This document shows positions 46,527 through 55,807 of a stretch of DNA of 64,000 nucleotides, one piece after another (position 1 is the first letter of the stretch; each line of letters begins with the position of its first letter). The position numbers and the translations under genes are program-made. The stretch comes from Phenylobacterium sp. (GTDB taxonomy: Bacteria > Pseudomonadota > Alphaproteobacteria > Caulobacterales > Caulobacteraceae): positions 1-64,000 of the forward strand of contig JADCAS010000007.1 of assembly GCA_020401865.1 (NCBI GenBank), read 5' to 3'. Below the pieces are notes generated by a model that saw nothing but the letters and a program-made list of their open reading frames with translations, ran no database searches and was not told the DNA's origin.

Positions 46527-48065
46527 CTACCCGAAATCCAGCGACAGCTGGACCTGGTCGGCGGGCCTGACGCGGGTCCGCCGGCCGCCTTCTGCCCTCG
46601 GCATGCTGGTCTTGCGGCTGCCATGCTTGTTGACGATGGCCCTGGCTGCGCCCTTGTGGCTGCGATCCCGGCGAAGGGCGTGAAGGGTTTCCCGGGCCGC
46701 CCGCATCGCTCCGGCGTTGTCAACAATCGGCGGAGGATAGGCCAGGCCCGCCGCACCTTCCCAGCGCCAGGGCTCGTGGATGAACGCGTCGGGGACGGTC
46801 GCCAGCTCCGGGATCCAGGCCCGCACAAACGCCCCTTCCGGATCCTGGTCGTGGCCCTGCTTCACGGGGTTGTAGATCCTGAGCGTGTTGATGCCCGTCG
46901 TGCCCGATTGCATCTGCACCTGCGGCCAGTGGATCCCCGGCTCGTAGTCTACGAACTTCCGCGCCAGGTGAAGGCCGCTGTCCCGCCAGGGAAGCCAGAG
47001 GTGGTAGCTGGCGAAGGACATCAGCATGGCGCGCATACGGAAGTTGATCCAGCCATGGGCGTCGAGCGCCCGCATGCAGGCGTCGAGGAAGGGATAGCCC
47101 GTCCGGCCCTGGCGCCAGGCCTCGAGCCGGTCCGGGTCGGAGACGTCCGGGCGGACGCCGTCGTAGGCCCGGTGCAGGTTCTCGAACTCGATCCGGGGTT
47201 CGTCCTCCAGCTTCTGCATGAAGTGGCAGTGCCAATGCTGACGGCCCGAGAAGGATGACAGGGACCCTCGCCAGCGGCCCGCGTCGGGCGCCGAAGAGGT
47301 CCTCAGCTCGCGCTGGCGCGCCCAGGTGGCCTGGGCGACCTCCCGCATGGAGACCGTGCCCCAGGCCAGGTGCGGGGAGAGTCGGGAGCTGGACGCGAAG
47401 GCCGTGAGGGGGCTGGACATGTCCTTGCGGTAGTCGCGGCCCCTGCCGGAAAGAAAGCTCTCCAGGACCCGCAGGCCCTCTGTCCGCCCTCCTGGCTGGC
47501 GGTGGGGGCAGGGATCCGGCGCCAGCCCGAGCTCCTGCGCGGACGGCGGCCGGCGGGGCCAGTCCCCGCCGAGGGGCACAAGCTCCCTGGGCGGCGGCGT
47601 CAGCCGCTGGGACATGTCGCGGTCCCAGGCCTGCGCCCAGCCATTCCGCGACTTCAGCCGGCGGATCACGCCGAACTGTCGTTCCTCGCGCCAGGGGATC
47701 CCGGCCTTTCGCGCCCAGGCGCCCACGGCGAGGTCGCGGGCGTAGGTCCAGCCGTTACCGGTCTCCTCGTGGCTCCACAGGGTGGCGATGCCGAAGCGGT
47801 CGTGGATCCGGCCCAGTACGTCCACTGCCTCCCCGACCTCGACGCAGAGGGGCTGGCCCAGCGGGTCCAGGCGAGCGGCCAGTTCCTCCAGGCACTCCGA
47901 GGCGAAGGCCCACTGGCGACCGGAGGCGTCCGGCTGGGCCCAAAGCCCGGGCTCGACAATGTAAAGGGGCAGCACCGGCCCGGCCCGGGCCGCCAGGGCG
48001 AGAGGGCGATGGTCCTCAACGCGCAGGTCGCGCTTGAACCAGACCACCTGCAGGGGCGGGGTCAC
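46527..48065 (-). CDS. Cryptochrome/deoxyribodipyrimidine photolyase family protein
   Basis: 512 residues. The N-terminal antenna domain begins V-V-W-F-K-R-D-L-R-V-E-D-H; the C-terminal FAD domain has G-R-Q-H-W-H-C-H-F-M-Q, G-Y-P-F-L-D-A-C-M-R-A-L, N-F-R-M-R-A-M and W-P-Q-V-Q-M-Q-S-G-T-T-G-I-N. These place it in the photolyase/cryptochrome family, close to the less studied group that differs from class I CPD photolyases by its late Q-S-G-T-T segment. It repairs UV damage or senses light. It is coupled by 4 nt to the second photolyase-like gene. Confidence 0.88.
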   Translation of the reverse strand: MTPPLQVVWFKRDLRVEDHRPLALAARAGPVLPLYIVEPGLWAQPDASGRQWAFASECLEELAARLDPLGQPLCVEVGEAVDVLGRIHDRFGIATLWSHEETGNGWTYARDLAVGAWARKAGIPWREERQFGVIRRLKSRNGWAQAWDRDMSQRLTPPPRELVPLGGDWPRRPPSAQELGLAPDPCPHRQPGGRTEGLRVLESFLSGRGRDYRKDMSSPLTAFASSSRLSPHLAWGTVSMREVAQATWARQRELRTSSAPDAGRWRGSLSSFSGRQHWHCHFMQKLEDEPRIEFENLHRAYDGVRPDVSDPDRLEAWRQGRTGYPFLDACMRALDAHGWINFRMRAMLMSFASYHLWLPWRDSGLHLARKFVDYEPGIHWPQVQMQSGTTGINTLRIYNPVKQGHDQDPEGAFVRAWIPELATVPDAFIHEPWRWEGAAGLAYPPPIVDNAGAMRAARETLHALRRDRSHKGAARAIVNKHGSRKTSMPRAEGGRRTRVRPADQVQLSLDFG

Positions 48066-49288
48066 CGGCGCGCCTCCACGCCCAGCAGCCCGGGGATGTG
48101 CTTGCGAAAGGCGAAGAAGCCGGCCTTGGCATGCGGCCAGAAGCGGGAGTCCCAGTCCCGGCGAACCTGAACCAGGCGCAGGCCTTCGGCCTCAAGGTCC
48201 GGGACCAGCCGGGCCAGCGCCCCCGCGGTCGGTCCTACAGGCGCGTAGGGGGTGACGATCGTCCGAACTCCCGCCGCCCGGGCCGCCGCGGTCAGGTGGC
48301 CGGCGTCCAGAGCCGGCAGATCGGTCACGGGGCCTTCCACCCGCCCGGCGAGCCGGTCAGCAGCGTCGGTGGCGGCGCCGGCCGTGAACCGCCGAGCGGC
48401 CTCACCGAAGGACAGGCGCGGGTCCGCCGTGACGGCCGCCGCAGCCATCGCCGCTGGGTCGATCCATGCCTGGTCGGGGCTGAGGTCCTCGGGCGTCGCC
48501 AGAAGCAGGAACGGCCCGGTGGGCGGCGATACCTCCGCCGCCGGCAGGTCCGCCGGAGGCCCGGGGGCGGGCTCCGTGAGGGCGTGCGCCTCCGTCGCGA
48601 GGCCGGAGGGGGCGAAGCGCCCGCCCGTATAGCGGGCAATGTTCTCCCGGGTCGTCAGGTAGGTCTTGCCCGGGGTCTGGAGGCCCGCCACCCAGCGCCA
48701 GGACAGGGTGTTGCTGGCCGGGTCCGCGTCGACCAGACGACGGAGGAAGAGATCCGCGCCGAGAGCCCAGGGCAGCCGCAGGGTAAAGATCCAGATCGAA
48801 GCGAACCACATGCGTGCGTGGTTGTGCAGATAGCCTGTCTGCGCGAGTTCGCGAGCCCAGTCGTCGAAGCCCTCCACCCCCGTCCGACCCGCCTCGGCCT
48901 CGGCCAGGGCGCGCGGGTCGGCCAGATCGTCCCGCTGCCGGTCCCGCGTTTCAAGGAAGCGCAGCCAGACTGAGGGTCGCATTTCCAGCCAGCCCTTCCA
49001 GTAGGTGCGCCACAGCACTTCCTGGACGAATTTTTCGGAGGCGGCGGGGCCGTGGCGCGCAAGAACCCTGTCGATCACCTCAGCCTCTGTGATCACCCTG
49101 TGCCGCAGGTAGGGCGAAAGTCGCGATACAGCGCTTCCCGCTTCCGGCCCGGGATCGTAGTTCCGGCCCTCGGCATATGCGCGTCCAGCCGCTGGAACAA
49201 AGCGGGCGAGACTCTCCAGAGCGGCCCCCCGCGTCGGCGCAAACTTCCCGGGATCTGGCACAACCCTGCTCCAGGCTTCCGGAAGCAC
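48062..49288 (-). CDS. Photolyase-like FAD-domain protein with unusual domain order
   Basis: 408 residues. Its first half (about 1-215) is the FAD-binding domain of photolyases: R-N-Y-D-P-G, S-R-L-S-P-Y-L-R-H-R, W-R-T-Y-W-K-G-W and N-T-L-S-W-R-W-V-A-G-L-Q. No antenna domain precedes it. Instead an alpha/beta region follows (about 245-408) with alternating strands and helices that could be a Rossmann-like domain placed at the C-terminus. GTG start at 49288 with AGGCGG upstream. It overlaps the canonical photolyase gene downstream (ATGA), suggesting that the two proteins function together. Confidence 0.78.
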   Translation of the reverse strand: MLPEAWSRVVPDPGKFAPTRGAALESLARFVPAAGRAYAEGRNYDPGPEAGSAVSRLSPYLRHRVITEAEVIDRVLARHGPAASEKFVQEVLWRTYWKGWLEMRPSVWLRFLETRDRQRDDLADPRALAEAEAGRTGVEGFDDWARELAQTGYLHNHARMWFASIWIFTLRLPWALGADLFLRRLVDADPASNTLSWRWVAGLQTPGKTYLTTRENIARYTGGRFAPSGLATEAHALTEPAPGPPADLPAAEVSPPTGPFLLLATPEDLSPDQAWIDPAAMAAAAVTADPRLSFGEAARRFTAGAATDAADRLAGRVEGPVTDLPALDAGHLTAAARAAGVRTIVTPYAPVGPTAGALARLVPDLEAEGLRLVQVRRDWDSRFWPHAKAGFFAFRKHIPGLLGVEARR

Positions 49289-49396
49289 AGAACCGCCTGC
49301 GCGCCCGCACCTCTGGTCATATGTTCCACCGGATCCGCCAGGGGAAGGGCTGGGCTCAGGTTGACGTTACGCCAAGGCGGCGGAATGGCCTTCGGC

Positions 49397-50290
49397 TTAC
49401 GGATTCTCCCCGCGCGTCTCGCCGGTCTTCAAGCGAGGTCGCCACTCGTACTCCGTTTCGAGAAACCAGCGGTGTAAGTCATTGCAACTGGCGGATGCCG
49501 CAAACTCGGCGATGGCGGCATCGATATCGACGTCTTTCTCAGGGGGGTGAGAGTAGACGATTGTTGGTTCGGTTCCGGAAAACTCCAGTGCATAGCCCTG
49601 CTCACTCGACGTCAAGTTGTCAAAAGCTGATCTTGGATGACCCAGAGATTCCAGAAAGATGAAGTCGACTGTTCCTCCCGGGCAGGAATCCCAGTCGTAA
49701 CCTTCCGGGATATCGAACATGAGTGGGTGTCGATGAAGCGCCTGACACCGGATTCTCTGGGGAGTGATGTCATAAACGATCTGCGGCCATCCACGGCTGA
49801 ACCGGCGGAACCCTCCCCTCCGAGCTAGCGAAAGAGTCATGGGGTGAAGGACTGTAAACGCATTCTCAAGTACTTCGTCATCAATTTCTTTGTAAATCAA
49901 AAGAAATAACTCTTTCCAAGCTCGAATCCCAGGCAATGTCATGACACTGGCAGAGCTTTCTTTGACTCGAACAAAAGCTTCTTTCGATATAATGGCGTCG
50001 GGATTCTGGTAGACGAATCGACGAACACCTTTTTCATGAAGAGTGCGCATCGCCGCTTTATCTAATGACCATACGAAATCGTATTTATTTTGGCCGCCAT
50101 AATATCCACAATCGAATACAATATCGACCAGGCCATTTAGTTCTTCAACGTATTCAGTCGTCGTTGGGCAGACAATCAGGAATCCTTCAGGCAAAACGCG
50201 CCGTGTGTAGGGCAAAACATGAGTCTTGTAGAAATCAACATAATCACGACCCCAAACGGTTGTGATGATGGCTATCGGCGGTTTTTCCAT
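49397..50290 (-). CDS. Glycosyltransferase-like protein, low GC
   Basis: 297 residues, cytoplasmic. The start I-A-I-I-T-T-V-W-G-R-D-Y-V-D-F-Y resembles GT-A nucleotide-sugar folds, and Y-Q-N-P-D-A-I-I is in the place of a D-x-D-like region. No closer family is recognised. Base composition and codon use (many A/T third positions, for example in F-L-L-I-Y-K-E-I-D-D-E) are clearly unlike the neighbours, which indicates horizontal acquisition. No other glycan genes are nearby. Confidence 0.6.
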   Translation of the reverse strand: MEKPPIAIITTVWGRDYVDFYKTHVLPYTRRVLPEGFLIVCPTTTEYVEELNGLVDIVFDCGYYGGQNKYDFVWSLDKAAMRTLHEKGVRRFVYQNPDAIISKEAFVRVKESSASVMTLPGIRAWKELFLLIYKEIDDEVLENAFTVLHPMTLSLARRGGFRRFSRGWPQIVYDITPQRIRCQALHRHPLMFDIPEGYDWDSCPGGTVDFIFLESLGHPRSAFDNLTSSEQGYALEFSGTEPTIVYSHPPEKDVDIDAAIAEFAASASCNDLHRWFLETEYEWRPRLKTGETRGENP

Positions 50291-50524
50291 TTGATTAGCT
50301 CGATCAGGCTTAACTCACGACATCCCGAAGGCGAGAGCCTCGGATGGCGCGTCCAATGGCGACTGCCCCCGCGAATCGGAACGGAACACCTGTCGAACCA
50401 TCGTCGCGGCAGTCGGCTTTGTCTATCTGGGTGGCGCAGGTTGGAACCCGCCTGGCGGGTGTTCCTGCACTTGCCAGGCCCCTGCATCGCTTGAGCGGGA
50501 ACAGGCCGCTGGCTTCGCCTGAGA

Positions 50525-51955
50525 TCAGGCCTCAGGCCCCAGGGGGATCTGCGATATCGCCGCGATCGCCGAGGCAAGGACAGGTATGTCCTCATCCGCC
50601 AAGGTGCGCATCTCCAGCAGCACCCGATCCTGTTCAATGCGGCCGAGGATCGGTGTGGCGCTGGTCCTCAGCTGATGAGCGAGGGCCCCAGCGCTAAGCC
50701 GCAGGCTGCGGAGGGCCAGGGCCCGGCCGGGAAGGGGCCGCATGGGCAGGGCGCCCCCGCCCGCATAGCCCTCTGTCTCCATGATCTCGATCTCAAGATT
50801 TTCGACGCCCCCGACCTGCGACTTCAGGGCGATGGCCCTGGCGTCCAGGGTCGTCGTGTCCTGCGCCAGCAACCGCAGGATCGGTATCCGCTCGAAGGGG
50901 TCGCAGGGCGGGCGATAGAGCCGAAGGGTGGCCGCGAGGGCGGCCGTGGAAAGCTTGTCGAGGCGAAGGGCCCGGGCCAGCGGATGGGCCTCCAGCCGTT
51001 CGACCAGAGCCCTGCGTCCGGCCGCGAGCCCCGCCTGGGGTCCACCCAGCAGCTTGTCCCCGCTGAAGAGGACCAGATCCACCCCTGCCGCCAGGCTGTC
51101 CTGGACGGTGGGTTCGTCCGCAAGTCCGAACGGGGCGAGGTCAACGAGGGCCCCGCCGCCCAGATCCTCCACCAGCAGAAGGCCGTGGGCATGAGCGAAG
51201 TGGGCGAGGCTCTCAAGGGATGGGGCGCTGGTGAAGCCGGAAATCCGGAAATTGCTGGGGTGGGTCCGCAGGATGACCCGGGCGTCCGGATGATCGGCCA
51301 GGGCCATTTCGTAGTCGCGCAGGTGGGTGCGGTTCGTGGTCCCCACCTCGATCAGGCGCGAGCCGCTCTGGGCCACGACGTCGGGGATCCGGAAGCCGCC
51401 GCCGATCTCCACCAGCTCGCCCCGGGAGACGATGACCGGCGCGCCCTCCGCCAACGCCGCGAGGGCGAGAAGCACCGCGCCGGCGCAGTTGTTCACGGCC
51501 AGCCCCCCCTCGGCGCCAGTCATCTCGGCGATCAGGGGATCAAGGTGCTCCTGCCGGGACGACCTGCGGCCTGTGACCAGGTCGAGCTCGAGGTTGGCAT
51601 AGCCCGCCGCCAACGCCGCTGCCGCCACGGCCTCCGGCGCCAGGGGCGCCCGCCCCAGGTTGGTGTGGATCACCACCCCCGTGGCGTTGATGACCGGGAA
51701 GAGGGTCTCACGGACACCGTCGGCCAGGCGGGCCTCGACGGCCTCCAGCAGGGCCCCGGTTGTGGGTGCGGCATCGGGGTCAGCGGCGAGGCGGGTCCGG
51801 GCCTCGGACAGGACCGCGCGGACGGCGCGCGTCAGGGCGGCGGCGCCGTAGCGGGCCTTCAGGGGGCGGGCGATCGGGTCCTCACAAAGCGCGCCCACGG
51901 CCGGCAGGCGGCGTCTGGGGTCCGGCTTCGCGGCGTTGGGGGTCTTTACCGTCAA
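50525..51955 (-). CDS. selA: L-seryl-tRNA(Sec) selenium transferase SelA
   Basis: About 476 residues, close to E. coli SelA (463). A PLP enzyme that converts seryl-tRNA(Sec) into selenocysteyl-tRNA(Sec) using selenophosphate. The N-terminal domain begins R-R-R-L-P-A-V-G-A-L; T-N-L-G-R-A-P-L and N-N-C-A-G-A-V precede the PLP lysine in S-G-D-K-L-L-G-G-P-Q-A-G. I choose the TTG at 51955, with GAGAGG upstream; the frame is open to 52060 but that part is not SelA-like. It is divergent from selB across about 125 nt. Confidence 0.96.
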   Translation of the reverse strand: MTVKTPNAAKPDPRRRLPAVGALCEDPIARPLKARYGAAALTRAVRAVLSEARTRLAADPDAAPTTGALLEAVEARLADGVRETLFPVINATGVVIHTNLGRAPLAPEAVAAAALAAGYANLELDLVTGRRSSRQEHLDPLIAEMTGAEGGLAVNNCAGAVLLALAALAEGAPVIVSRGELVEIGGGFRIPDVVAQSGSRLIEVGTTNRTHLRDYEMALADHPDARVILRTHPSNFRISGFTSAPSLESLAHFAHAHGLLLVEDLGGGALVDLAPFGLADEPTVQDSLAAGVDLVLFSGDKLLGGPQAGLAAGRRALVERLEAHPLARALRLDKLSTAALAATLRLYRPPCDPFERIPILRLLAQDTTTLDARAIALKSQVGGVENLEIEIMETEGYAGGGALPMRPLPGRALALRSLRLSAGALAHQLRTSATPILGRIEQDRVLLEMRTLADEDIPVLASAIAAISQIPLGPEA

Positions 51956-52080
51956 GGCGCGCCTCTCTCTTTGACCGACTATAGGGAGCCGGCCCGACGG
52001 CGGGCAAGCGAGGCGGATGACCTCGGCGCAGGTTCGACGTAGGGAGTCTCCATGCGACAAACCCGCCCGGGACCCGTCCA
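51956..52080. promoter_or_regulatory. selA/selB divergent promoter region
   Basis: The 125 nt between the two sel starts must hold promoters for both directions. A shared control of selA and of the selB-selC-selenoprotein block is possible. I could not assign boxes with confidence. Confidence 0.4.
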
Positions 52081-54021
52081 GTGACCGCCGCTGCGCCTCC
52101 GCCCCTCAGCCTGGCGGTGATCGGCCACGTCAACCACGGCAAGACGGCGCTTGTCCGCGCGCTGACCGGTATGGAGACGGACCGGCTGCCGGAGGAGAAG
52201 ACCAGGGGGCTTTCCATCGCCCTCGGCTTCGCCTTCCGCGAGGATCCGGCCGGCGACATCGACTTTCTTGATGCCCCGGGGCACGAGGACTTCATCCGTG
52301 CGATGGTCATGGGCGCCGCCGGGGCCCGGGCGGTCCTCCTGGTGGTCTCAGGTGTCGAGGGTTTTGGCCGGCAGACCCGCGAGCACCTTCGGATCGCCGG
52401 CCTCCTCGGCCTGCGGGACGGCCTGGTGGCGGTGACCAAGGCCGACCTCGTTTCGCCGCAGGCGCGCGACGACCTCCGGGTGCAGCTGGCGGCGGAACTG
52501 TCTGGAAGCTTCCTCGCCCCGGCGCCTATCGTCTTCTGCTCGGCCGTCACCGGCGAGGGACTTAAGGCCCTGGGGCGCGAGATCTCCGCCCTGGCCCTGC
52601 GGACACCGCCGCCGGAGCCCCTGCCGGGCGTCTTCCTGCCCCTGGACCGGGTCTTCAGCTTGGCGGGGACGGGCACGGTGGTCACCGGCTCCCTGCAGGG
52701 CGCGGACCTGCAGGCGGGGACCGAGGCCGTGCTGGAGCCCTCTGGCCGAAGGGTTCACCTGCGCCAGCTACAGGTCCACGGCCAGGCGGTCGCTGCGGCC
52801 CGGGCCGGCGGCCGGGTGGCGGCGGCCCTGCGCGGGGTCGCCCAGGAGGAGGTGCGGGTGGGCGATGTCCTCTGCACAACGGGCGCCTTTCCATCCTCCC
52901 AGAGGATCGATGCCGAGGTCGAACTGACGCCCGACGCCGCCCGGCCCCTCCGGTCCGGGGACGAGGTGCGGGTGCTCTGGGGCGCCCGGCAGGATCTCGC
53001 CCGGGTGCGGCTGATCGGCGCCTCGGCGCTCGAGCCCGGCGGCTCGGGCCTCGCCCAGCTCCGCTTCGCCAGCCCGGTTCCGGTCCACGCCGGCCAGCGC
53101 CTTCTCCTCCGCCGTCCTTCGCCCGCCGCCACCCTCGGCGGCGGTCGGGTGCTGGATCCCGTCGCGCCCGTGCTCCGGTCCCGGACCCTTGAGGCGCGGC
53201 GCGAACTGCTGGCCGTCGCCTCGGAGGGACGGCTGGAGTCGATTGCAGAGGCCCTCGCCCGGCGGGATGGCGGCGCCGTGTCCGCAACCGAGGCGGCCCG
53301 GCTGTCGCGCCGGCCTGCGGAAGAGGTCCGCTCGCGCCTCGCCCGGACCTTCGTGCGCCTCGACGAGGATCTCTTCGCACCGGAGTCCTCCGTGGAGTCG
53401 GCGAGGCAGGCCTATCTGGACCGGCTTGGCGAGGCGCACCACGCTCACCCCATGCGCGCCTTTGTCGCTCTTGGCGCCCTCCGGGGCGGCCTCTCCCGGA
53501 CCCTGTCCCCGGAGCTGATCGTGCACGTGGAGGGCCGGCTCGCTGACTCTGGCGAGATCCGGATCGAACGGGGCCAGGCGGCCCTGAAGGGCCACGACCC
53601 GTTCGCCACCCTGTCGCCGGATCAGCGCGCCCGCTTGGGAGAAATCGAGTCGACCTGCCGGGAGGGCGGCATGACCCCGCCGGACGCCTCGGTCCTCGCC
53701 GGCGAAGCGGACTCCGCCGCCCTCCTGGGCCTCCTGGTGGAGTCCGGGCGACTGGTCTCCCTGCGCAACCACGCCCTGCGCCAGACCCTGGTCTTCCACC
53801 GTGACGCCCTCGACGCGGCCCTCCGGGACCTGAAGGCGGCCTTCCCGCCGCCTGCGGAGTTCACCACCGGCGAGGCCCGGGCGGCCCTTTCCACCTCGCG
53901 CAAGTTCATCGTCCCGGTCCTGGAGTTCCTCGACGCCCGGGGTGACACGGTCCGCCGGGGCGACCTACGGCAGGTCCTGCACCCAAGAAACCGCTTCGGT
54001 CCGGAGCCCGTCCCGCACTAG
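52081..54021 (+). CDS. selB: Selenocysteine-specific elongation factor SelB
   Basis: 646 residues. GTPase motifs: G-H-V-N-H-G-K-T at 15-22, D-A-P-G-H-E-D-F near 61, and T-K-A-D. Elongation-factor domains 2 and 3 follow, then winged-helix repeats at the C-terminus (about 375-646), which in E. coli bind the SECIS hairpin of the mRNA. It carries Sec-tRNA to in-frame UGA codons. GTG start at 52081. tRNA-Sec begins 13 nt after its stop. Confidence 0.97.
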   Translation: MTAAAPPPLSLAVIGHVNHGKTALVRALTGMETDRLPEEKTRGLSIALGFAFREDPAGDIDFLDAPGHEDFIRAMVMGAAGARAVLLVVSGVEGFGRQTREHLRIAGLLGLRDGLVAVTKADLVSPQARDDLRVQLAAELSGSFLAPAPIVFCSAVTGEGLKALGREISALALRTPPPEPLPGVFLPLDRVFSLAGTGTVVTGSLQGADLQAGTEAVLEPSGRRVHLRQLQVHGQAVAAARAGGRVAAALRGVAQEEVRVGDVLCTTGAFPSSQRIDAEVELTPDAARPLRSGDEVRVLWGARQDLARVRLIGASALEPGGSGLAQLRFASPVPVHAGQRLLLRRPSPAATLGGGRVLDPVAPVLRSRTLEARRELLAVASEGRLESIAEALARRDGGAVSATEAARLSRRPAEEVRSRLARTFVRLDEDLFAPESSVESARQAYLDRLGEAHHAHPMRAFVALGALRGGLSRTLSPELIVHVEGRLADSGEIRIERGQAALKGHDPFATLSPDQRARLGEIESTCREGGMTPPDASVLAGEADSAALLGLLVESGRLVSLRNHALRQTLVFHRDALDAALRDLKAAFPPPAEFTTGEARAALSTSRKFIVPVLEFLDARGDTVRRGDLRQVLHPRNRFGPEPVPH

Positions 54022-54034
54022 TGTCGAGACCACT

Positions 54035-54129
54035 GGAGGTGACTGGAGTCTGGTGGCTTCCCCGGTCTTCAAAACCGGTGACACGCCTCACCGGCGTGTG
54101 GTGGGTTCGATTCCCATCCACCTCCGCCA
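54035..54129 (+). tRNA. selC: tRNA-Sec (anticodon TCA)
   Basis: A 95-nt tRNA with encoded CCA. Anticodon stem CCGGT/ACCGG surrounds the loop CTTCAAA, anticodon TCA at 54069-54071, which reads UGA. The long variable arm is a 7-bp stem (ACACGCC/GGCGTGT, 54081-54099). The T arm is GTGGG-TTCGATT-CCCAT. The acceptor pairs GGAGGTG with CACCTCC; an eighth position, A opposite C, is a mismatch. Lengthened acceptor/variable arms are diagnostic of tRNA-Sec. Located between selB and the selenoprotein operon. Confidence 0.97.
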
Positions 54130-54174
54130 GTCCGGCCTTCGGGCCGGCGCCCCTGAGACCCTGAGGACGGCCCT

Positions 54175-55776
54175 ATGACCGACACCCCACCCGCCGGAAA
54201 ACCGTCCGCCTTCACCCTCCAGGACCTGGCGGGCGAGAGCCGCAGCTTCCCCACGGGACGGCCCAGCCTGATCTGCTTCGCCAAGGAAGATTGCGCCACC
54301 TGCAACCTCGTCGCCCCCCTGCTGGAGGCCTTCCACCGCACCTGGGGCGACCACGCGGACGTCTGGATGGTCGCCCAGGCGCGGGACGGGGCCGAGATCC
54401 TCCGCGACCGCCACGGCCTGACCCTGCCGATCCTGGACGACAGCGGCCTGCGCACCTCCCTCGCCTGGGACTTCGAGAGCGTGCCTGCGGTCTTCTGGAC
54501 GGACGCAGGCGGGGTGACCGCGCCGGTGATGGAGGGCTTCGTGAAGGCCGAGTGGGAGGCCCTCGCCGCCCGGGTGTCCGCCGCCCTCGGGACTCCGGCG
54601 CCGCAGGTGGACTGGGCCAGCCTGCCGGACTGGAGGCCCGGCTGCGGCTCGAAGCACCTCGATCCCGAGATTCACGACCGCCTCATCGCCGAGGCCGAGG
54701 GCAGCCCCATCCGCGCCCGCCGGATCGAGATCGCCGCCTCCGACGATATCGACGAGTTCATGTTCGACCAGGGCTTCAGCGACGGCCTTCCCCTGGTCCC
54801 GCCGACCCCGGAGCGGGTGATCCGCATGCTGTCGGGCACGACCCGCAACCCGCAGGACATCGTCGCCATCGTGCCGCCGAACATGGCCCCGGCCACGGTG
54901 GAGAAGGTCGCCATCAACGCCGTGATGGCCGGTTGCCGCCCGGAATACCTGCCCGTGGTCATCGCCGCCCTGGAGGCGGTCTGCACGGATGACTTCAACA
55001 TGCACGGGGTCAACGCCACCACCATGGGCGCCTCCCCCGTCCTGGTGGTCAATGGCCCGATCCGCCACCGCATCGGCATGAACATGAAGCTGGCCGCCCT
55101 GGGGACCGGCAACCGCGCCAACGCCACCATCGGTCGGGCCGTGCGCCTGGTGGTCCGCAACCTGGGCGGCGCGCGCCCCGGGGGCGTGGATCGCTCCACC
55201 CTGTCCAACCCCATGAAGTTCACCATGTGCTTCGCCGAGTGGGAGGAGGGCTCGCCCTGGGATCCCCTGCACGTGGAGCGCGGCTTCCGGCGCGAGGACT
55301 CGGTGGTCACCGCCTTCGCCATGACCAGCGGCCCGGTGCAGATCGTCGACCAGGAATCCCGCCAGCCTGACCAGATCGCCGGGACCCTCGGCCTGGGCCT
55401 GGAGGGCATGTTCCTGCCCAAGATCCATAGGATGCCGGTGGACGCCCTGCTGGTGGTCTGCCCGGAGCATGTTCAGACGCTGACGGTCGACGGGGCCTAT
55501 CCGAAGGACCGGCTCCGCGCCCGCATTCAGGAAGTCACCTCGCGCCCCTTGAGCGAGATGGTGTCCAACGAGGTCTCCGGCGCCGGCATCCCGCGCGCCT
55601 CCGCCGCCCGGATGACCGCCGACATGCTCGCGACCCTGACGCCCAAGTTCGCCGACGGCAAGTACATCCACATCGTCGTGGCCGGCTCGGAGGCGGGGAA
55701 GTTCTCGGCCGCCTTCCACGGCTGGGTCACGGGCGCCATGGGCTCAACGGTCGTTTCCAGGAAGATCGACTGCTGA
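54175..55776 (+). CDS. Thioredoxin-fold fusion protein, partner of UGSC selenoprotein
   Basis: 533 residues. The N-terminus (about 10-140) is a thioredoxin/peroxiredoxin-like domain: C-F-A-K-E-D-C-A-T-C-N-L holds a C-x2-C pair, and V-P-A-V-F-W is the cis-proline region. A G-C-G-S-K motif follows in the linker. The large C-terminal part has D-Q-G-F-S-D-G-L-P-L-V-P-P-T-P-E and G-A-S-P-V-L-V-V-N-G-P-I; I recognise it only as a conserved domain that I believe accompanies UGSC proteins. It contains no in-frame UGA. ATG at 54175, 45 nt after tRNA-Sec, with GAGG upstream. It ends 31 nt before the selenoprotein gene, so the two are probably one operon and may pass electrons between their thiol and selenol centres. 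Confidence 0.75.
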   Translation: MTDTPPAGKPSAFTLQDLAGESRSFPTGRPSLICFAKEDCATCNLVAPLLEAFHRTWGDHADVWMVAQARDGAEILRDRHGLTLPILDDSGLRTSLAWDFESVPAVFWTDAGGVTAPVMEGFVKAEWEALAARVSAALGTPAPQVDWASLPDWRPGCGSKHLDPEIHDRLIAEAEGSPIRARRIEIAASDDIDEFMFDQGFSDGLPLVPPTPERVIRMLSGTTRNPQDIVAIVPPNMAPATVEKVAINAVMAGCRPEYLPVVIAALEAVCTDDFNMHGVNATTMGASPVLVVNGPIRHRIGMNMKLAALGTGNRANATIGRAVRLVVRNLGGARPGGVDRSTLSNPMKFTMCFAEWEEGSPWDPLHVERGFRREDSVVTAFAMTSGPVQIVDQESRQPDQIAGTLGLGLEGMFLPKIHRMPVDALLVVCPEHVQTLTVDGAYPKDRLRARIQEVTSRPLSEMVSNEVSGAGIPRASAARMTADMLATLTPKFADGKYIHIVVAGSEAGKFSAAFHGWVTGAMGSTVVSRKIDC

Positions 55777-55807
55777 TAGCCTCGTTTCCGGACTTCGGAG
55801 GAAAGTC

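Noticed and set aside
50443..50465. Imperfect hairpin 3' of selA as a terminator
   Set aside because: Stem CCCGC/GCGGG with flanking pairs but a very small loop and no T-tract; too weak to call.
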